From positions 62,001 through 126,000 of the forward strand of contig CAZOHG010000001.1 of assembly GCA_964579725.1 (NCBI GenBank): a DNA stretch of 64,000 nt, given 5' to 3'. The stretch's first letter is position 1. Every line of letters begins with the position of its first letter. The stretch comes from CAZOHG01 sp964579725. Its GTDB lineage: Bacteria; Zhuqueibacterota; JdFR-76; BMS3Abin05. The notes beneath the pieces are model-generated. The model did no database searches. It was given only the letters and a program-made list of their open reading frames with translations, and was not told the origin of the DNA. Both the position numbers and the translations under genes were made by a program. Below, piece by piece: positions 1 through 8,970 of this stretch.

Positions 1-149
1 ACCAAAATGGCATCAACGCCGCAGGCCGCCATTTGCTGCACATGCTCCGCCACCTTTTCCAGTGGGTAGTTGTCGGGATCCAACAACACAAAATAGCCCG
101 CGCCCTTTTTTTTTCGAATCTCTAACAACCGCTTAAAAGCTGTTTCCAA
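1..149 (-). CDS. Geranylgeranylglyceryl/heptaprenylglyceryl phosphate synthase family, N-terminal fragment
   Basis: Only the first 49 or so codons are inside the window; the gene runs off the left edge. The visible protein reads KKKGAGYFVLLDPDN followed by an amphipathic helix and CGVDAILV. This is the first beta-alpha unit of the GGGPS/PcrB TIM barrel, whose signature is (I/L)DPD near residue 20 and G(V/T)DA(I/L)(L/M)VG. The family joins a polyprenyl diphosphate to sn-glycerol-1-phosphate, making the first ether bond of archaeal-type lipids. An in-frame stop lies just upstream and there is no ATG, so the start is most likely the TTG at 147-149, preceded by GAGG at seven bases. GGGPS versus PcrB chain-length preference cannot be judged from this fragment. 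Confidence 0.7.
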   Translation of the reverse strand, partial: METAFKRLLEIRKKKGAGYFVLLDPDNYPLEKVAEHVQQMAACGVDAIL

Positions 150-276
150 TTTCCCGCCTCGTGGTTAAGCCTTTTTTATTTACGTGTTTAATTGAACCCC
201 TTGCTTTTTCGGCCTAAGGCTTGCTTTTTCTTCCCAGATACCTGATGCCGTTGCCGGGGTTTTCGGTGCGAACAGC

Positions 277-2898
277 TTAATTCTGCAACAATTCCAAAAT
301 CACCTCGGGTGTTTTACGAAGCGCCTTACCCAAATTTTTCACATCCTTTCCGCCGGCCTGTGCCATTCGGGGATTCCCACCGCCCCCGCCGCCAATGTAC
401 CGGCCTAACTTCTTTACAATGTCCCCCGCCCGAAGTTTCCGGGACTGAATTAAATCGTCGGTCACGACACAAAGCAAAAAGGGCTTGCCGTTAATTTCCG
501 ATCCCAAAACGCCCACGCCCGATTTGAGCTTGTTTCGCAACACATCGCCAATTTGTTTTAGCTCGTCTACCGCACTCACAGCAAATTCGTTTGCCACCAA
601 TTTGAAACCGTCCACTTCTTGAGCGCGGTGTACCAAATAGTCCAGTTCGATTTGAGCCAGTTTTAATTTGAGCCTGGAGAGTTCTTTTTCCAGCGCCTTT
701 TTCTCCTGAAGAAGCTGGTTTAACCGCGCCACAGAATCGTCGGCCGTGGCGCCCAATTTTTGCCGGAGAGCCTCGACCTCGTGTTTTTCCGCCCGAAGAA
801 GGGAGTCTGCCGCTTCGCCTGTAACTGCTTCGATGCGCCGAACGCCCGAGGCAACGCTGGTTTCCGACACAATTCGAAAATAACCGATTTCGCCTGTGTA
901 ATTGAGATGGGTGCCCCCACAAAATTCCATGCTGTAATCGGCAATTTTAATGACACGCACAACGTCCCCGTACTTTTCCCCAAAAAGGGCCATGGCGCCC
1001 AATTTTTTGGCTTCATTAAACGGAAGAGTCAGAACGTCCACTTTAAAATTGGCGCGCACGGCCTCGTTTACCAGTCGCTCAATCTCGTCCAACTGTTCAG
1101 GGTGAATGCGTTCAAAATGGGTCAGGTCAAAGCGCAGGCGGTCGGGGGCAACCAGCGAACCTGCCTGGTGGACGTGCTCACCCAAAACCGTCCGCAGCGC
1201 CTTGTGCAGCAGGTGGGTTGCCGTGTGATTTCTGGCAATGGCTTTCCGGCGCCCGGCGTCCACGCGAGCCACAAGCTCTTTCCCGCGTGCGTCTTCGAAA
1301 CGCCCCTTTTCAAGCTCTCCCACATGAATAATCATGTTGCCGTTTTTCAGGGTGTCCACCACGCGGATGCGTACGGAGCCGTCCGTTGCCACCACCTCGC
1401 CCGTGTCCCCAATTTGTCCGCCGGATTCTCCGTAGAACGGGGTTTTGTCTAACAAAAATTCATTCCCCGAAAACCCCACCAGTCGGACGGTTTCTTCCAA
1501 TTTTTCGTAGCCCACAAATTGCGAGTGAGGCACTTCTTCTCCGTCTTTAAAAAATTCGTGGACTTCATACGTAAACTTTTGGGCGGCCTTCGCCCGTTGG
1601 CGTTGTTCCTCCATGGCTTTTTCGAAGCCTTCCATGTCCACCGTGAGGTCATTTTCCTCCGCCATGAGGCGGGTCAAATCGATGGGGAAACCGTAGGTGT
1701 CGTACAGGCGAAAAGCCGCTACTCCGGGAAAAATTTTCTGGTTGTTTTTCTTTAGATCGGCTACCGTCCGTTCAAAAATGTCCAACCCTCGGTCGAGCGT
1801 GTGGCCGAAAGCTTCCTCTTCGGATTGAATAACCATTGAAATAAATTTCTGTTTCTCCGGAAGTTCCGGGTACGCCTCGCCCATGATTTCCACCAAAACG
1901 GGCACTAATTTGTACAGAAACGGCTCGCGGACCTCGAGCTTACGCCCGTAGCGGGCCGCCCGCCGAAGAATACGCCGAAGCACGTAGCCCCGTCCTTCAT
2001 TGGACGGTAGTGCGCCGTCTGCAATGGCAAAGCTGAGCGCCCGCACATGATCGGCAATCACCCGGTGCGCCACACCGCCGTCGGGGCCGGGGTACGCCAC
2101 ACCCGAAATTTGGGTAATCGCTTGAATGAGCGGACGGAACAAATCGGTGTCGTAATTGGAGGGAACCCCCTGCAAAACCGCCACAACCCGCTCAAATCCC
2201 ATGCCAGTGTCCACGTGGCGTGCCGGCAGTTCGTTCAAACTTCCGTCGGCCTCCCGGTTGTACTGAATAAAAACCAGGTTCCACAATTCGATGTAACGGC
2301 CGCAATCTCCATTCACCTGACACACATGTCCCGGAACCCCCTTTTTGTCGCAGTGGTCCGGTCCCAAATCGATGTGAATTTCCGAGCAGGGGCCGCAGGG
2401 GCCGGTTTCACCCATTTCCCAAAAATTGTCCTTTTCCCCGAATCGGAGGACATGATCCGAACGCACATCCGTCACGGATTTCCAGAGGGTTTCGGCCTCG
2501 TCGTCGTCTTTGTACACCGTAGCCCACAACTTTTCTTTGGGCAGTTTCCAGACCTCTGTCAACAATTCCCAGGCAAATTCAATGGCCTCTTTTTTGTAAT
2601 AATCCCCAAAGGACCAGTTGCCCAACATTTCGAAAAAGGTGTGGTGGTACGTGTCCTTGCCCACCTCTTCCAGATCGTTGTGCTTTCCGCTTACGCGAAT
2701 GCACTTTTGCGAATCGGCCACACGCGGGTGAGGCGGTTTTTCCAATCCCAAAAAAACCTTTTTAAACTGGTTCATCCCCGCATTGGTAAACAGCAAGGTG
2801 GGGTCTTCAATGGGCACCACAGGAGCACTGGGCACAATTTTGTGTCCTTTGCTACGGAAAAAATCTAAAAACGATTGTCTAATTTCCTTTGAATTCAT
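277..2898 (-). CDS. alaS: Alanyl-tRNA synthetase
   Basis: Charges tRNA-Ala with alanine in the cytoplasm. The 873-residue product has the full family layout: class II catalytic core starting RQSFLDFFRSKGH, tRNA-recognition region, editing domain with HTATHLLH near residue 557 and CGGTH near 658 (the Zn ligands of the mischarged Ser/Gly-tRNA editing site), and a C-terminal DHHA1/C-Ala domain with a Gly-rich GGGGGGNPRMAQAGG segment. The open frame extends 16 codons upstream, but AGAGGAAG lies nine bases before the internal ATG at 2898 and the family begins about there. It is the last complete gene of the minus-strand block that also carries recA and recX, an order (recA-recX-alaS) shared with enterobacteria. 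Confidence 0.97.
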   Translation of the reverse strand: MNSKEIRQSFLDFFRSKGHKIVPSAPVVPIEDPTLLFTNAGMNQFKKVFLGLEKPPHPRVADSQKCIRVSGKHNDLEEVGKDTYHHTFFEMLGNWSFGDYYKKEAIEFAWELLTEVWKLPKEKLWATVYKDDDEAETLWKSVTDVRSDHVLRFGEKDNFWEMGETGPCGPCSEIHIDLGPDHCDKKGVPGHVCQVNGDCGRYIELWNLVFIQYNREADGSLNELPARHVDTGMGFERVVAVLQGVPSNYDTDLFRPLIQAITQISGVAYPGPDGGVAHRVIADHVRALSFAIADGALPSNEGRGYVLRRILRRAARYGRKLEVREPFLYKLVPVLVEIMGEAYPELPEKQKFISMVIQSEEEAFGHTLDRGLDIFERTVADLKKNNQKIFPGVAAFRLYDTYGFPIDLTRLMAEENDLTVDMEGFEKAMEEQRQRAKAAQKFTYEVHEFFKDGEEVPHSQFVGYEKLEETVRLVGFSGNEFLLDKTPFYGESGGQIGDTGEVVATDGSVRIRVVDTLKNGNMIIHVGELEKGRFEDARGKELVARVDAGRRKAIARNHTATHLLHKALRTVLGEHVHQAGSLVAPDRLRFDLTHFERIHPEQLDEIERLVNEAVRANFKVDVLTLPFNEAKKLGAMALFGEKYGDVVRVIKIADYSMEFCGGTHLNYTGEIGYFRIVSETSVASGVRRIEAVTGEAADSLLRAEKHEVEALRQKLGATADDSVARLNQLLQEKKALEKELSRLKLKLAQIELDYLVHRAQEVDGFKLVANEFAVSAVDELKQIGDVLRNKLKSGVGVLGSEINGKPFLLCVVTDDLIQSRKLRAGDIVKKLGRYIGGGGGGNPRMAQAGGKDVKNLGKALRKTPEVILELLQN

Positions 2899-3024
2899 GT
2901 ACACCAACTTCCTCTCTGCCAACCGACTTGTTCCTTCCCGCCCCAAGGTTTCCCGGGAACCAAGTCTTTTTCCCGCTTAAAAACACGCACCACCGCACAT
3001 TTAAAATCACCCCAAAACCGCCTT

Positions 3025-3567
3025 TTACCGGGTCGACACCAACTCCGATTCCCGGCGGTTCAAATAAAAAGCGAAATAAATCAACACTCCGCCGTACACC
3101 AGAGAAGCTATAAAATTGACAGCAAGTGACCCACCCAAAAGATTCCCAATCGAAAGCTTACCCCAATTGGGTCCGAGAATCGGTTTTATGCCCGGCAGAA
3201 CAAGGGTGAAAATCCAGCCGCCGAAAAGTCCGCCGACGATTCCGGCCATGGCGTCAAGAGCTCCCTCCCCCAGAGAAACCGCCAACGTACCGGGACAATA
3301 GCCTAAAATAGCCATCCCGGCACCAAAAATCAGGCCTCCTAAAACCACCCCGCCCAAAAGAAAGGGTTTTAGGTGAAACGCGGCCAGGCCAAGCCAAATT
3401 TCCAGGCTCAGCAGGATCGAGCCGATTCCCAAAGCCACCAAAAGCGCTTTTGCAATGGTCAAATCCTCTACCATTGCGAACCCACCAATGGTGTCAAAAG
3501 CATTTAAACGTCCTCGCTGCAAAATCAGGCCAAACAAAAAACCTAAAAGCAAAATCCAAAGAGTCAT
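3025..3567 (-). CDS. YeeE/YedE-type sulfur transport membrane protein, half 1 (DUF6691-like)
   Basis: A 180-residue integral membrane protein with about five hydrophobic segments and the motif GYCPGT near residue 89, the Cys-containing signature of the YeeE/YedE (TsuA-like) family. Members move thiosulfate or related sulfur species through the inner membrane using conserved cysteines. Full-length YeeE proteins carry two such halves; here each half is a separate gene and this is the second of the pair in transcription order, ten bases after its partner. The sulfur substrate is inferred from the family, and no sulfur-metabolism gene lies next to it. Confidence 0.75.
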   Translation of the reverse strand: MTLWILLLGFLFGLILQRGRLNAFDTIGGFAMVEDLTIAKALLVALGIGSILLSLEIWLGLAAFHLKPFLLGGVVLGGLIFGAGMAILGYCPGTLAVSLGEGALDAMAGIVGGLFGGWIFTLVLPGIKPILGPNWGKLSIGNLLGGSLAVNFIASLVYGGVLIYFAFYLNRRESELVSTR

Positions 3568-3577
3568 TTTCTTTCTC

Positions 3578-4066
3578 CTATTTTCGGTAGAAAATCTTTC
3601 CGGTTACCAGTACCCCCACCACCACAAACAGACCGAAAACCAGGCTGCTGATTGCCATTTGCATGCCCCCTGAAAGAATGTGTCCGCTGGTACACCCACC
3701 GGCCATTCGCGCACCGAAAATAAGAATAAATCCCCCAAAAAACGCCCAGAGAAGCCGTTTACCGGACGAAGTGCCTTTGTACTTTGTCCACCGGGCGTGA
3801 ACGGCCGTTAGCTTGAAATCGCCGAAAATCAGCGAAGCGACCAAACCGGCGACAAAGGCGCCAATGAGGAAAATAAATTCCCAGTGGCCCGGTGTCTGAA
3901 TCTTGAGAAAATAAGGATTCTTTTTCAACCCGGCAAAAATATCCGCCAAGTAGGGGTAAGTGGTCGACGCCCCGATGGGACGGTTCGCCACATGCACCCA
4001 AAAAACGACGGCATTGAGCGCCGCTAACAGCGTCCCCGCCCAAAACCAATTCAATCGATTCTTCAT
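3578..4066 (-). CDS. YeeE/YedE-type sulfur transport membrane protein, half 2
   Basis: A 162-residue membrane protein with four or so transmembrane stretches. Near residue 122 it has GARMAGGCTSGH followed by LSGG, the second YeeE/YedE signature with its conserved Cys. A strong ribosome site (GAGGAGGAGAA directly before the ATG at 4066) fixes the start. It precedes the other half-transporter by ten bases, so the two are almost certainly co-translated and assemble together. Role assigned from family: uptake of thiosulfate or a similar sulfur compound. Confidence 0.78.
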   Translation of the reverse strand: MKNRLNWFWAGTLLAALNAVVFWVHVANRPIGASTTYPYLADIFAGLKKNPYFLKIQTPGHWEFIFLIGAFVAGLVASLIFGDFKLTAVHARWTKYKGTSSGKRLLWAFFGGFILIFGARMAGGCTSGHILSGGMQMAISSLVFGLFVVVGVLVTGKIFYRK

Positions 4067-4173
4067 TTCTCCTCCTCAAGGTAGTTCCGAAAACAACGGA
4101 ACATTTCGATTCGACCCAATTTTTTCGAGTGTCTTGTACTTTCGCCCAAACTCACTTTCTTCGTTTGGCTCAG

Positions 4174-4827
4174 TCAGATTTTGTCAAACAACTCCCGCAC
4201 GCTCTCCAGCGCCTCTTGAATCACCTCCCAATCGAATCCGCGTTGTGAGAGGAAACGTACGGCTCGCTGTCTGGCCTTTTGGGGGGCGAGCCGCTTGAAT
4301 TGGGGGGCCTTTTTCTGCAGGAGCTGCCTGGCCATCTCAGCTTCGGACGTCTCCGCATACGCTTCCGTCAGAACCGCCGCAACGACGTCCGAATCGATCC
4401 CCTTTTGCCGGAGCTCCTTTTCCAAAAGGCGCCTGCCCATTGGGTGGCGCAACAATCGATCGTGAGCAAAAAGTCGCGCAAATCCGGAATCGTCCAAAAA
4501 GCGGAGACGCTCCAATTCGGTCAGGGTGAATTGAATGGCCTCCTCCCCAAATTTGGCCAGCCGCAGTTTCTGTTCGATTTCCTTGCGGCTGCGGCTTCGG
4601 TACGAAAGCCACCGCACGGCGCGCTCTTTGGCAGCGTGCCGTTCCTCAGCCTTTAAAATTTCCGCCACGGCCTGCTCAGAAAGTTTCTTGCCCCGGTACA
4701 AATCAAAGTCCACCAGGAGACTTTCGTGTACCCCAAAGGCAAATTCGCCGTTTAGAAATACGGACACCCTGTCTTTGCGGCCCCTTTGCTGCTCGATTTT
4801 GGTAACAACCTTCTCAGGTGTGTCCAT
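4174..4827 (-). CDS. recX: Regulatory protein RecX
   Basis: RecX binds within the RecA filament groove and limits RecA activity. The protein has a beta-strand N-terminal extension (KDRVSVFLNGEFAFGVHE) and three repeated three-helix RecX modules, including RSRSRKEIEQKL, FLDDSGFARLFAHDRL and RAVRFLSQRGFDWEVI. It lies directly downstream of recA, the usual arrangement. The open frame allows a GTG at 4851 that would start three bases after the recA stop. The ATG at 4827 fits the family start better; neither has a strong ribosome site, so translation may be coupled to recA. Confidence 0.93.
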   Translation of the reverse strand: MDTPEKVVTKIEQQRGRKDRVSVFLNGEFAFGVHESLLVDFDLYRGKKLSEQAVAEILKAEERHAAKERAVRWLSYRSRSRKEIEQKLRLAKFGEEAIQFTLTELERLRFLDDSGFARLFAHDRLLRHPMGRRLLEKELRQKGIDSDVVAAVLTEAYAETSEAEMARQLLQKKAPQFKRLAPQKARQRAVRFLSQRGFDWEVIQEALESVRELFDKI

Positions 4828-4854
4828 TGAAAAAGCCACACTCGTGCCCACCGA

Positions 4855-5889
4855 CTATTTGGCCGGTGTTTCTTCTGGCTGCTCTTCTTTAATGAGCCCG
4901 AGGGCTTTGCGTACCTTGCGTTCGATTTCTTCAAAAATGTCCGGGTTTTCCTTGAGGAAAGTACGGACGTTTTCGCGGCCCTGACCCAGGCGTTCGTCTC
5001 CGTAGGAATACCAGGCTCCGCTTTTCTCAATCACTTTTTCTTCCACCGCCAGGTCGATGAGTTCTCCCTCGTGGGAAATTCCTGTGCCGTACATGATGTC
5101 AAACTGTGCCTCCCGAAAAGGCGGTGCGACCTTGTTTTTCACCACCTTAACCTTGGTTCGATTTCCCACAACTTTGTCCCCGCTTTTAATCGAGGCAATT
5201 CGGCGGATGTCCATTCGGACGGTTGCGTAAAATTTCAGCGCCCGGCCGCCGGTGGTGGTTTCCGGATTGCCGAACATGACGCCGATTTTTTCGCGAATTT
5301 GGTTAATAAAAATGACGCTGGTTTTCGCTTTGGAGATGGCCCCGGCCAATTTGCGCATCGCCTGCGACATAAGTCTGGCCTGAAGGCCCATTTGGGCATC
5401 GCCCATGTCGCCTTCAATTTCGGCTCTGGGAACCAACGCCGCGACCGAATCCACCACAATGACGTCCAGGGCGCCGCTGCGCACCAGAGTTTCCGTAATT
5501 TCCAGCGCCTGCTCACCCGTGTCCGGCTGAGAAATGAGCAAATTGTCCGTGTCCACCCCCAAATTCTGGGCGTATTTGGCGTCCAGAGCGTGTTCGGCGT
5601 CAATAAAAGCAGCCAAACCGCCGGCTTTTTGTGCTTCCGCCACGATGTGGAGCGACAGGGTCGTCTTTCCCGAAGATTCCGGGCCGAAAATTTCAATGAT
5701 TCGACCGCGCGGCACGCCTCCCACACCAAGTGCCGCGTCCAGGGCAATAGACCCCGTTGGAATGACATCGATGTCCGGAATGACCTGACCGGCTCCCAAA
5801 CGCATGATGGAACCTTTCCCGAATTGGCGGTCAATTTGAGAGATGGCCAAATCCAGAGCTTTCAATTTTTCATTCTTTTCTTCTGCCAT
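4855..5889 (-). CDS. recA: Recombinase RecA
   Basis: DNA-dependent ATPase that forms filaments on single-stranded DNA, drives strand exchange and triggers LexA-type self-cleavage. The 344-residue length is normal. Visible motifs: N-terminal oligomerisation helix with IDRQFGKGSIMRLG, Walker A GPESSGKT near residue 68, Walker B VIVVDSVAAL, the L2-region GNPETTTGGRALKFYA, and an acidic C-terminal tail ending EEQPEETPAK. The start ATG has AAGGAAG close upstream. Transcribed with recX downstream and thpR/cinA upstream. No SOS box was recognised in the short upstream gap. Confidence 0.99.
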   Translation of the reverse strand: MAEEKNEKLKALDLAISQIDRQFGKGSIMRLGAGQVIPDIDVIPTGSIALDAALGVGGVPRGRIIEIFGPESSGKTTLSLHIVAEAQKAGGLAAFIDAEHALDAKYAQNLGVDTDNLLISQPDTGEQALEITETLVRSGALDVIVVDSVAALVPRAEIEGDMGDAQMGLQARLMSQAMRKLAGAISKAKTSVIFINQIREKIGVMFGNPETTTGGRALKFYATVRMDIRRIASIKSGDKVVGNRTKVKVVKNKVAPPFREAQFDIMYGTGISHEGELIDLAVEEKVIEKSGAWYSYGDERLGQGRENVRTFLKENPDIFEEIERKVRKALGLIKEEQPEETPAK

Positions 5890-5976
5890 TTTCTTCCTTC
5901 CAAGGTTTGGTTTACCCCGTACTTAAAAGCTTCGAAGGAATCGGAGATTCCTTTCCGCTGGCTTTTTCTCGCCTAT

Positions 5977-6543
5977 TTAATTTGTTTTTGTGAACGCAAT
6001 GCGTTTTAGGGGTTCGTAAATAGAACCCCTGGACGTCAAGGTACTCTTCATGAATACCATTTCTCGGACAAGAACGTGCTGAGGTTCAAAATGAATTTTC
6101 CGAACCGCTTCTACAATTTGGTCACAATTTCGCCCGTCTCGAATGCGCCCGAAAGTCAAATGAGGGCTGAACCCTCTTTTTTCCTTCTGAAAACCCAGGG
6201 GACTCAGCTCCTTTTCTACCGCTTTCGCCAGCCGTTCCAGGTCTCCGTTGGGCTCCCGAATCCCCACCCACACCACACGAGGACGGCGTCCGTTGGGAAA
6301 AAAGCCCAGAGTTTCCACAGAGAGCGTGAATGAAGGGGTTCGGGCCCCCACACGGGTTAGGGCGTCAGAGATCAGTTCCACTTGCGCCGAGTCGATTTCT
6401 CCCAAAAATTTCAGGGTCAGGTGAATATTGCCCGGACGCACCCAGCTTACCCGCACCGGGAGACTCCGCAATTCCACCTCAAGGGTGCCGATAGAATCCC
6501 GAACGGCGGGCGGCATTTCAATAGCAACAAAGGTACGAATCAT
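5977..6543 (-). CDS. thpR: RNA 2',3'-cyclic phosphodiesterase (LigT/ThpR family)
   Basis: A 2H-family phosphodiesterase of 188 residues with the two catalytic HxTx motifs at H41-T43 (HLTLKFLG) and H128-T130 (HLTFGRIR), and the family N-terminus MIRTFVAIEMPP. The enzyme opens 2',3'-cyclic phosphates on RNA ends; its physiological role is not settled. The open frame runs 16 codons further upstream, but the ATG at 6543 gives the family start and is preceded by GAAGG. It sits between cinA and recA, a common neighbourhood for this gene. Confidence 0.92.
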   Translation of the reverse strand: MIRTFVAIEMPPAVRDSIGTLEVELRSLPVRVSWVRPGNIHLTLKFLGEIDSAQVELISDALTRVGARTPSFTLSVETLGFFPNGRRPRVVWVGIREPNGDLERLAKAVEKELSPLGFQKEKRGFSPHLTFGRIRDGRNCDQIVEAVRKIHFEPQHVLVREMVFMKSTLTSRGSIYEPLKRIAFTKTN

Positions 6544-6619
6544 TCCGCCTTCATTTTGGACAGGGAGAAAAGGATTCTCTTTTTTCAACAAGATAATTTA
6601 AGGAATTTAAAAGAGATAA

Positions 6620-7867
6620 TCAAATGAATTTTAGCAGACGTCGACGAAGTATTTCCAGAGCGGCGTAGGCGGCCCGTTCTTTATTGGCAAGTCGATCCGT
6701 GGTAAAAATGAACCGCCGTACGGTGCTTTCCTCTTCGCCGGAGAGTCCAATATACACCAACCCCACCGGTTTTTCGGCAGTTCCTCCGCCCGGTCCTGCA
6801 ATTCCTGTTGTGGAAAGACCCCAATTGGTTCCGGCCATTTTCCGCACGCCTTCAGCCATTTCGCGCGCAGTTTCTTCGCTCACTGCCCCGAACTGCTCCA
6901 AGGTGTGAGGGCTCACGCCGAGATTTTCAATTTTGGAGCGATTGCTGTAGGAAATCACGGCACGGTCAAAATAATCCGAGCTGCCCGGCACATTGGTAAG
7001 TTTGTGGGATAAAAGGCCGCCCGTGCAGGATTCGGCAACCGCCACTGTTTGCTTTGTTTGAAACAAAAGCTCCGCAACCTTCTGTTCCAAAGTGTCCTCG
7101 TCCACACCGTAGATGTAGCGTTCCACCCGAGCCCGAACCAATGCCTCCGCCTTTTTGAGCCGTTCCTCACACTCCGAATCGCTGTTCGATTTAACGGTCA
7201 GGCGCACATCCACCCCGTAAAAGTGAGGCAAAAAAGCCACCTTGGCAACCTGTTCGATTTTCTGAACGTCGCCCAAAACTTCCATGAGCTTCGACTCAAA
7301 AATGCCGGTGGTACGCAGGGTTTTGAACCGTAAGCAGGTACGTTTTTTTTCAAAGCGCCGGGCCAAAATCGGCAAAACCGATTCTCGCGTCATACGCTCC
7401 ATTTCCCTCGGTACGCCGGGCAGAATAAAGCAGAGTTTTCCATCCTTTTCGAAAAGCAAGCCCGGTGCCGTACCAATGGGGTTGGACAAAATCGTTGCTT
7501 TCGTCGGCACCTCGGCCTGGTTTCGATTCACCTCTGGCATGGGGCGCCCGCGCTCTTCGAAGCGCCTTTTTAGACCTTCGTAAATGTCGGGGTTTATTTT
7601 CAGGGGAGATTGAAAAAATTCGGCGGCGGCATATTTGGTCAGGTCATCGTGGGTGGGCCCCAGACCACCGGTCACCACCACTACGTCCGCGCGTTTTAGG
7701 GCGATTTTCAATCCGTTGAGAATGGCCTCACGATCGTCGGCCAGGACGGTAATCCATTTCGGTTCAATACCTGCACTTACCAGCGCCTTGCTCAAAAAGG
7801 TCGCGTTTGTGTTCACAATTTGACCGAGCAGGATTTCATCCCCCACATTGACAATTTCGGCCTTCAT
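6620..7867 (-). CDS. cinA: CinA-like protein: ADP-ribose pyrophosphatase domain plus NMN amidohydrolase domain
   Basis: A 415-residue two-domain protein. The N-terminal MoaB/MogA-like COG1058 domain starts MKAEIVNVGDEILLGQIVNTN and has VVVTGGLGPTHDDLT near residue 60. The C-terminal PncC domain has VAVAESCTGGLLSHKLTN and STTGIAGPGGGT, the conserved nicotinamide-nucleotide amidase motifs. Such proteins recycle NMN and handle ADP-ribose in pyridine nucleotide salvage; the competence link is specific to some Gram-positives. Its ATG overlaps the pgpA stop as ATGA, so the two are translationally coupled. Confidence 0.95.
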   Translation of the reverse strand: MKAEIVNVGDEILLGQIVNTNATFLSKALVSAGIEPKWITVLADDREAILNGLKIALKRADVVVVTGGLGPTHDDLTKYAAAEFFQSPLKINPDIYEGLKRRFEERGRPMPEVNRNQAEVPTKATILSNPIGTAPGLLFEKDGKLCFILPGVPREMERMTRESVLPILARRFEKKRTCLRFKTLRTTGIFESKLMEVLGDVQKIEQVAKVAFLPHFYGVDVRLTVKSNSDSECEERLKKAEALVRARVERYIYGVDEDTLEQKVAELLFQTKQTVAVAESCTGGLLSHKLTNVPGSSDYFDRAVISYSNRSKIENLGVSPHTLEQFGAVSEETAREMAEGVRKMAGTNWGLSTTGIAGPGGGTAEKPVGLVYIGLSGEEESTVRRFIFTTDRLANKERAAYAALEILRRRLLKFI

Positions 7868-8316
7868 TTGACCACGACCCGGAGCACATTTAAAAAGAGG
7901 CTTGTGTAAACACCCACAATCACATCGTCAATCATGATCCCCAAGCCGCCACCGATGTCCTGGGACTGTTTGGCCGGCCAGGGCTTGACAATGTCCAAAA
8001 AGCGAAAAATAAAAAAGGCCGCCAGCCACCAGCCGATTGTTTTGGGCAAAAAGAGCAGAGAAAGAATCATACCGACGTCTTCGTCGATGTTGACCGATCC
8101 CGGGTCTTCTTTTCCCATAGCTTTTTCCGTAACACCGGAACTCCAAACACCCACCACAAAAAGAACCGCCGCTAAGATAACGAATGTTAGCGTCGATTGC
8201 TCGGGAAGAAACCAGAGAACAAGAACGGTGACCAAACTTCCAACCGTGCCGGGAGCCAGTGGGAAAAGACCTGTAAAAGCGGTGGTTGACAAAAACTTGG
8301 CGACAAAATGCTTCAT
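7864..8316 (-). CDS. pgpA: Phosphatidylglycerophosphatase A
   Basis: Removes phosphate from phosphatidylglycerophosphate to give phosphatidylglycerol in the inner membrane. The 150-residue protein has the family motifs PLAPGTVGSL at the N-terminus, NIDEDVGM (active-site acidic pair, usually DE-V-G), FRFLDIVKPWP and GGLGIMIDDVIVGV, among four hydrophobic segments. It directly follows pgsA, which makes its substrate, with a two-base gap, and overlaps cinA by four bases. Substrate supply and removal are therefore adjacent steps of one pathway. Confidence 0.93.
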   Translation of the reverse strand: MKHFVAKFLSTTAFTGLFPLAPGTVGSLVTVLVLWFLPEQSTLTFVILAAVLFVVGVWSSGVTEKAMGKEDPGSVNIDEDVGMILSLLFLPKTIGWWLAAFFIFRFLDIVKPWPAKQSQDIGGGLGIMIDDVIVGVYTSLFLNVLRVVVK

Positions 8317-8318
8317 AT

Positions 8319-8960
8319 TCAGGCGTCCGAGGTTTTAGCAGCGTGAATGAGATCGTTCACAATTCCCTTCACCTGCATTTTGTTCACAACCAAATATTGA
8401 ATGCCGGTTAGAACCGTCAGCAGCACTACAATCCACATGAGCACGTCAATCACCCAAAATTTTTCAAGAAACGTGACGGTGCGAATGGCAAAAAGGGTCG
8501 GCCTTTCCACACTCATTTGTTTGAGAATGGCGTACAAAAGAATGACATAAATGACAATCATTTGGGCAGTGGTTTTGGCTTTTGCCGTGTACGAGGTGCG
8601 AATGGGGCGTTTTTTGTACATGGCGTACCAGCGCAGTCCGGTGATCATCACATCCCGAATCACAATCACAATAACCATCCACCATGCCACATAATGGGTT
8701 GCGGCAAAGACGACAAAAACAGTGAGCACCAAAATTTTGTCCGCCAGCGGGTCCAAAAATCGCCCCCATAAACTGGTCATGCCGTATTTGCGCGCTACGT
8801 GCCCGTCGTACCAATCGGTAATAGAGGCAATGACGAAGAGAACCAGGGAGATTTCTTTCCACTCCAGCCCTTTTGAAAAAAAAGCCCAAACAAACAAGGG
8901 CGTCAGAATAATCCGCAAAACCGAAAGCTGGTTCGGGGTTGTGTTAAACAGGGGTCTCAA
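8319..8960 (-). CDS. pgsA: CDP-diacylglycerol--glycerol-3-phosphate 3-phosphatidyltransferase
   Basis: Makes phosphatidylglycerophosphate from CDP-diacylglycerol and glycerol-3-phosphate. The 213-residue membrane protein has the CDP-alcohol phosphotransferase signature DWYDGHVAR, then GRFLDPLADK (D-x2-DG-x2-AR-x8-G-x3-D-x3-D) near residues 55-80. The start is a TTG at 8960 preceded by AAGGA at seven bases. It lies ten bases after recR and two before pgpA. PgsA and PgpA together supply phosphatidylglycerol. The identity as PgsA rather than another CDP-alcohol enzyme rests on length and on the pgpA neighbour. Confidence 0.9.
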   Translation of the reverse strand: MRPLFNTTPNQLSVLRIILTPLFVWAFFSKGLEWKEISLVLFVIASITDWYDGHVARKYGMTSLWGRFLDPLADKILVLTVFVVFAATHYVAWWMVIVIVIRDVMITGLRWYAMYKKRPIRTSYTAKAKTTAQMIVIYVILLYAILKQMSVERPTLFAIRTVTFLEKFWVIDVLMWIVVLLTVLTGIQYLVVNKMQVKGIVNDLIHAAKTSDA

Positions 8961-8970
8961 CGCCGTGTCC

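Noticed and set aside
2047..2868. Long plus-strand frame inside alaS
   Set aside because: Antisense shadow of alaS; no start signal and low-complexity His/Val-rich product.
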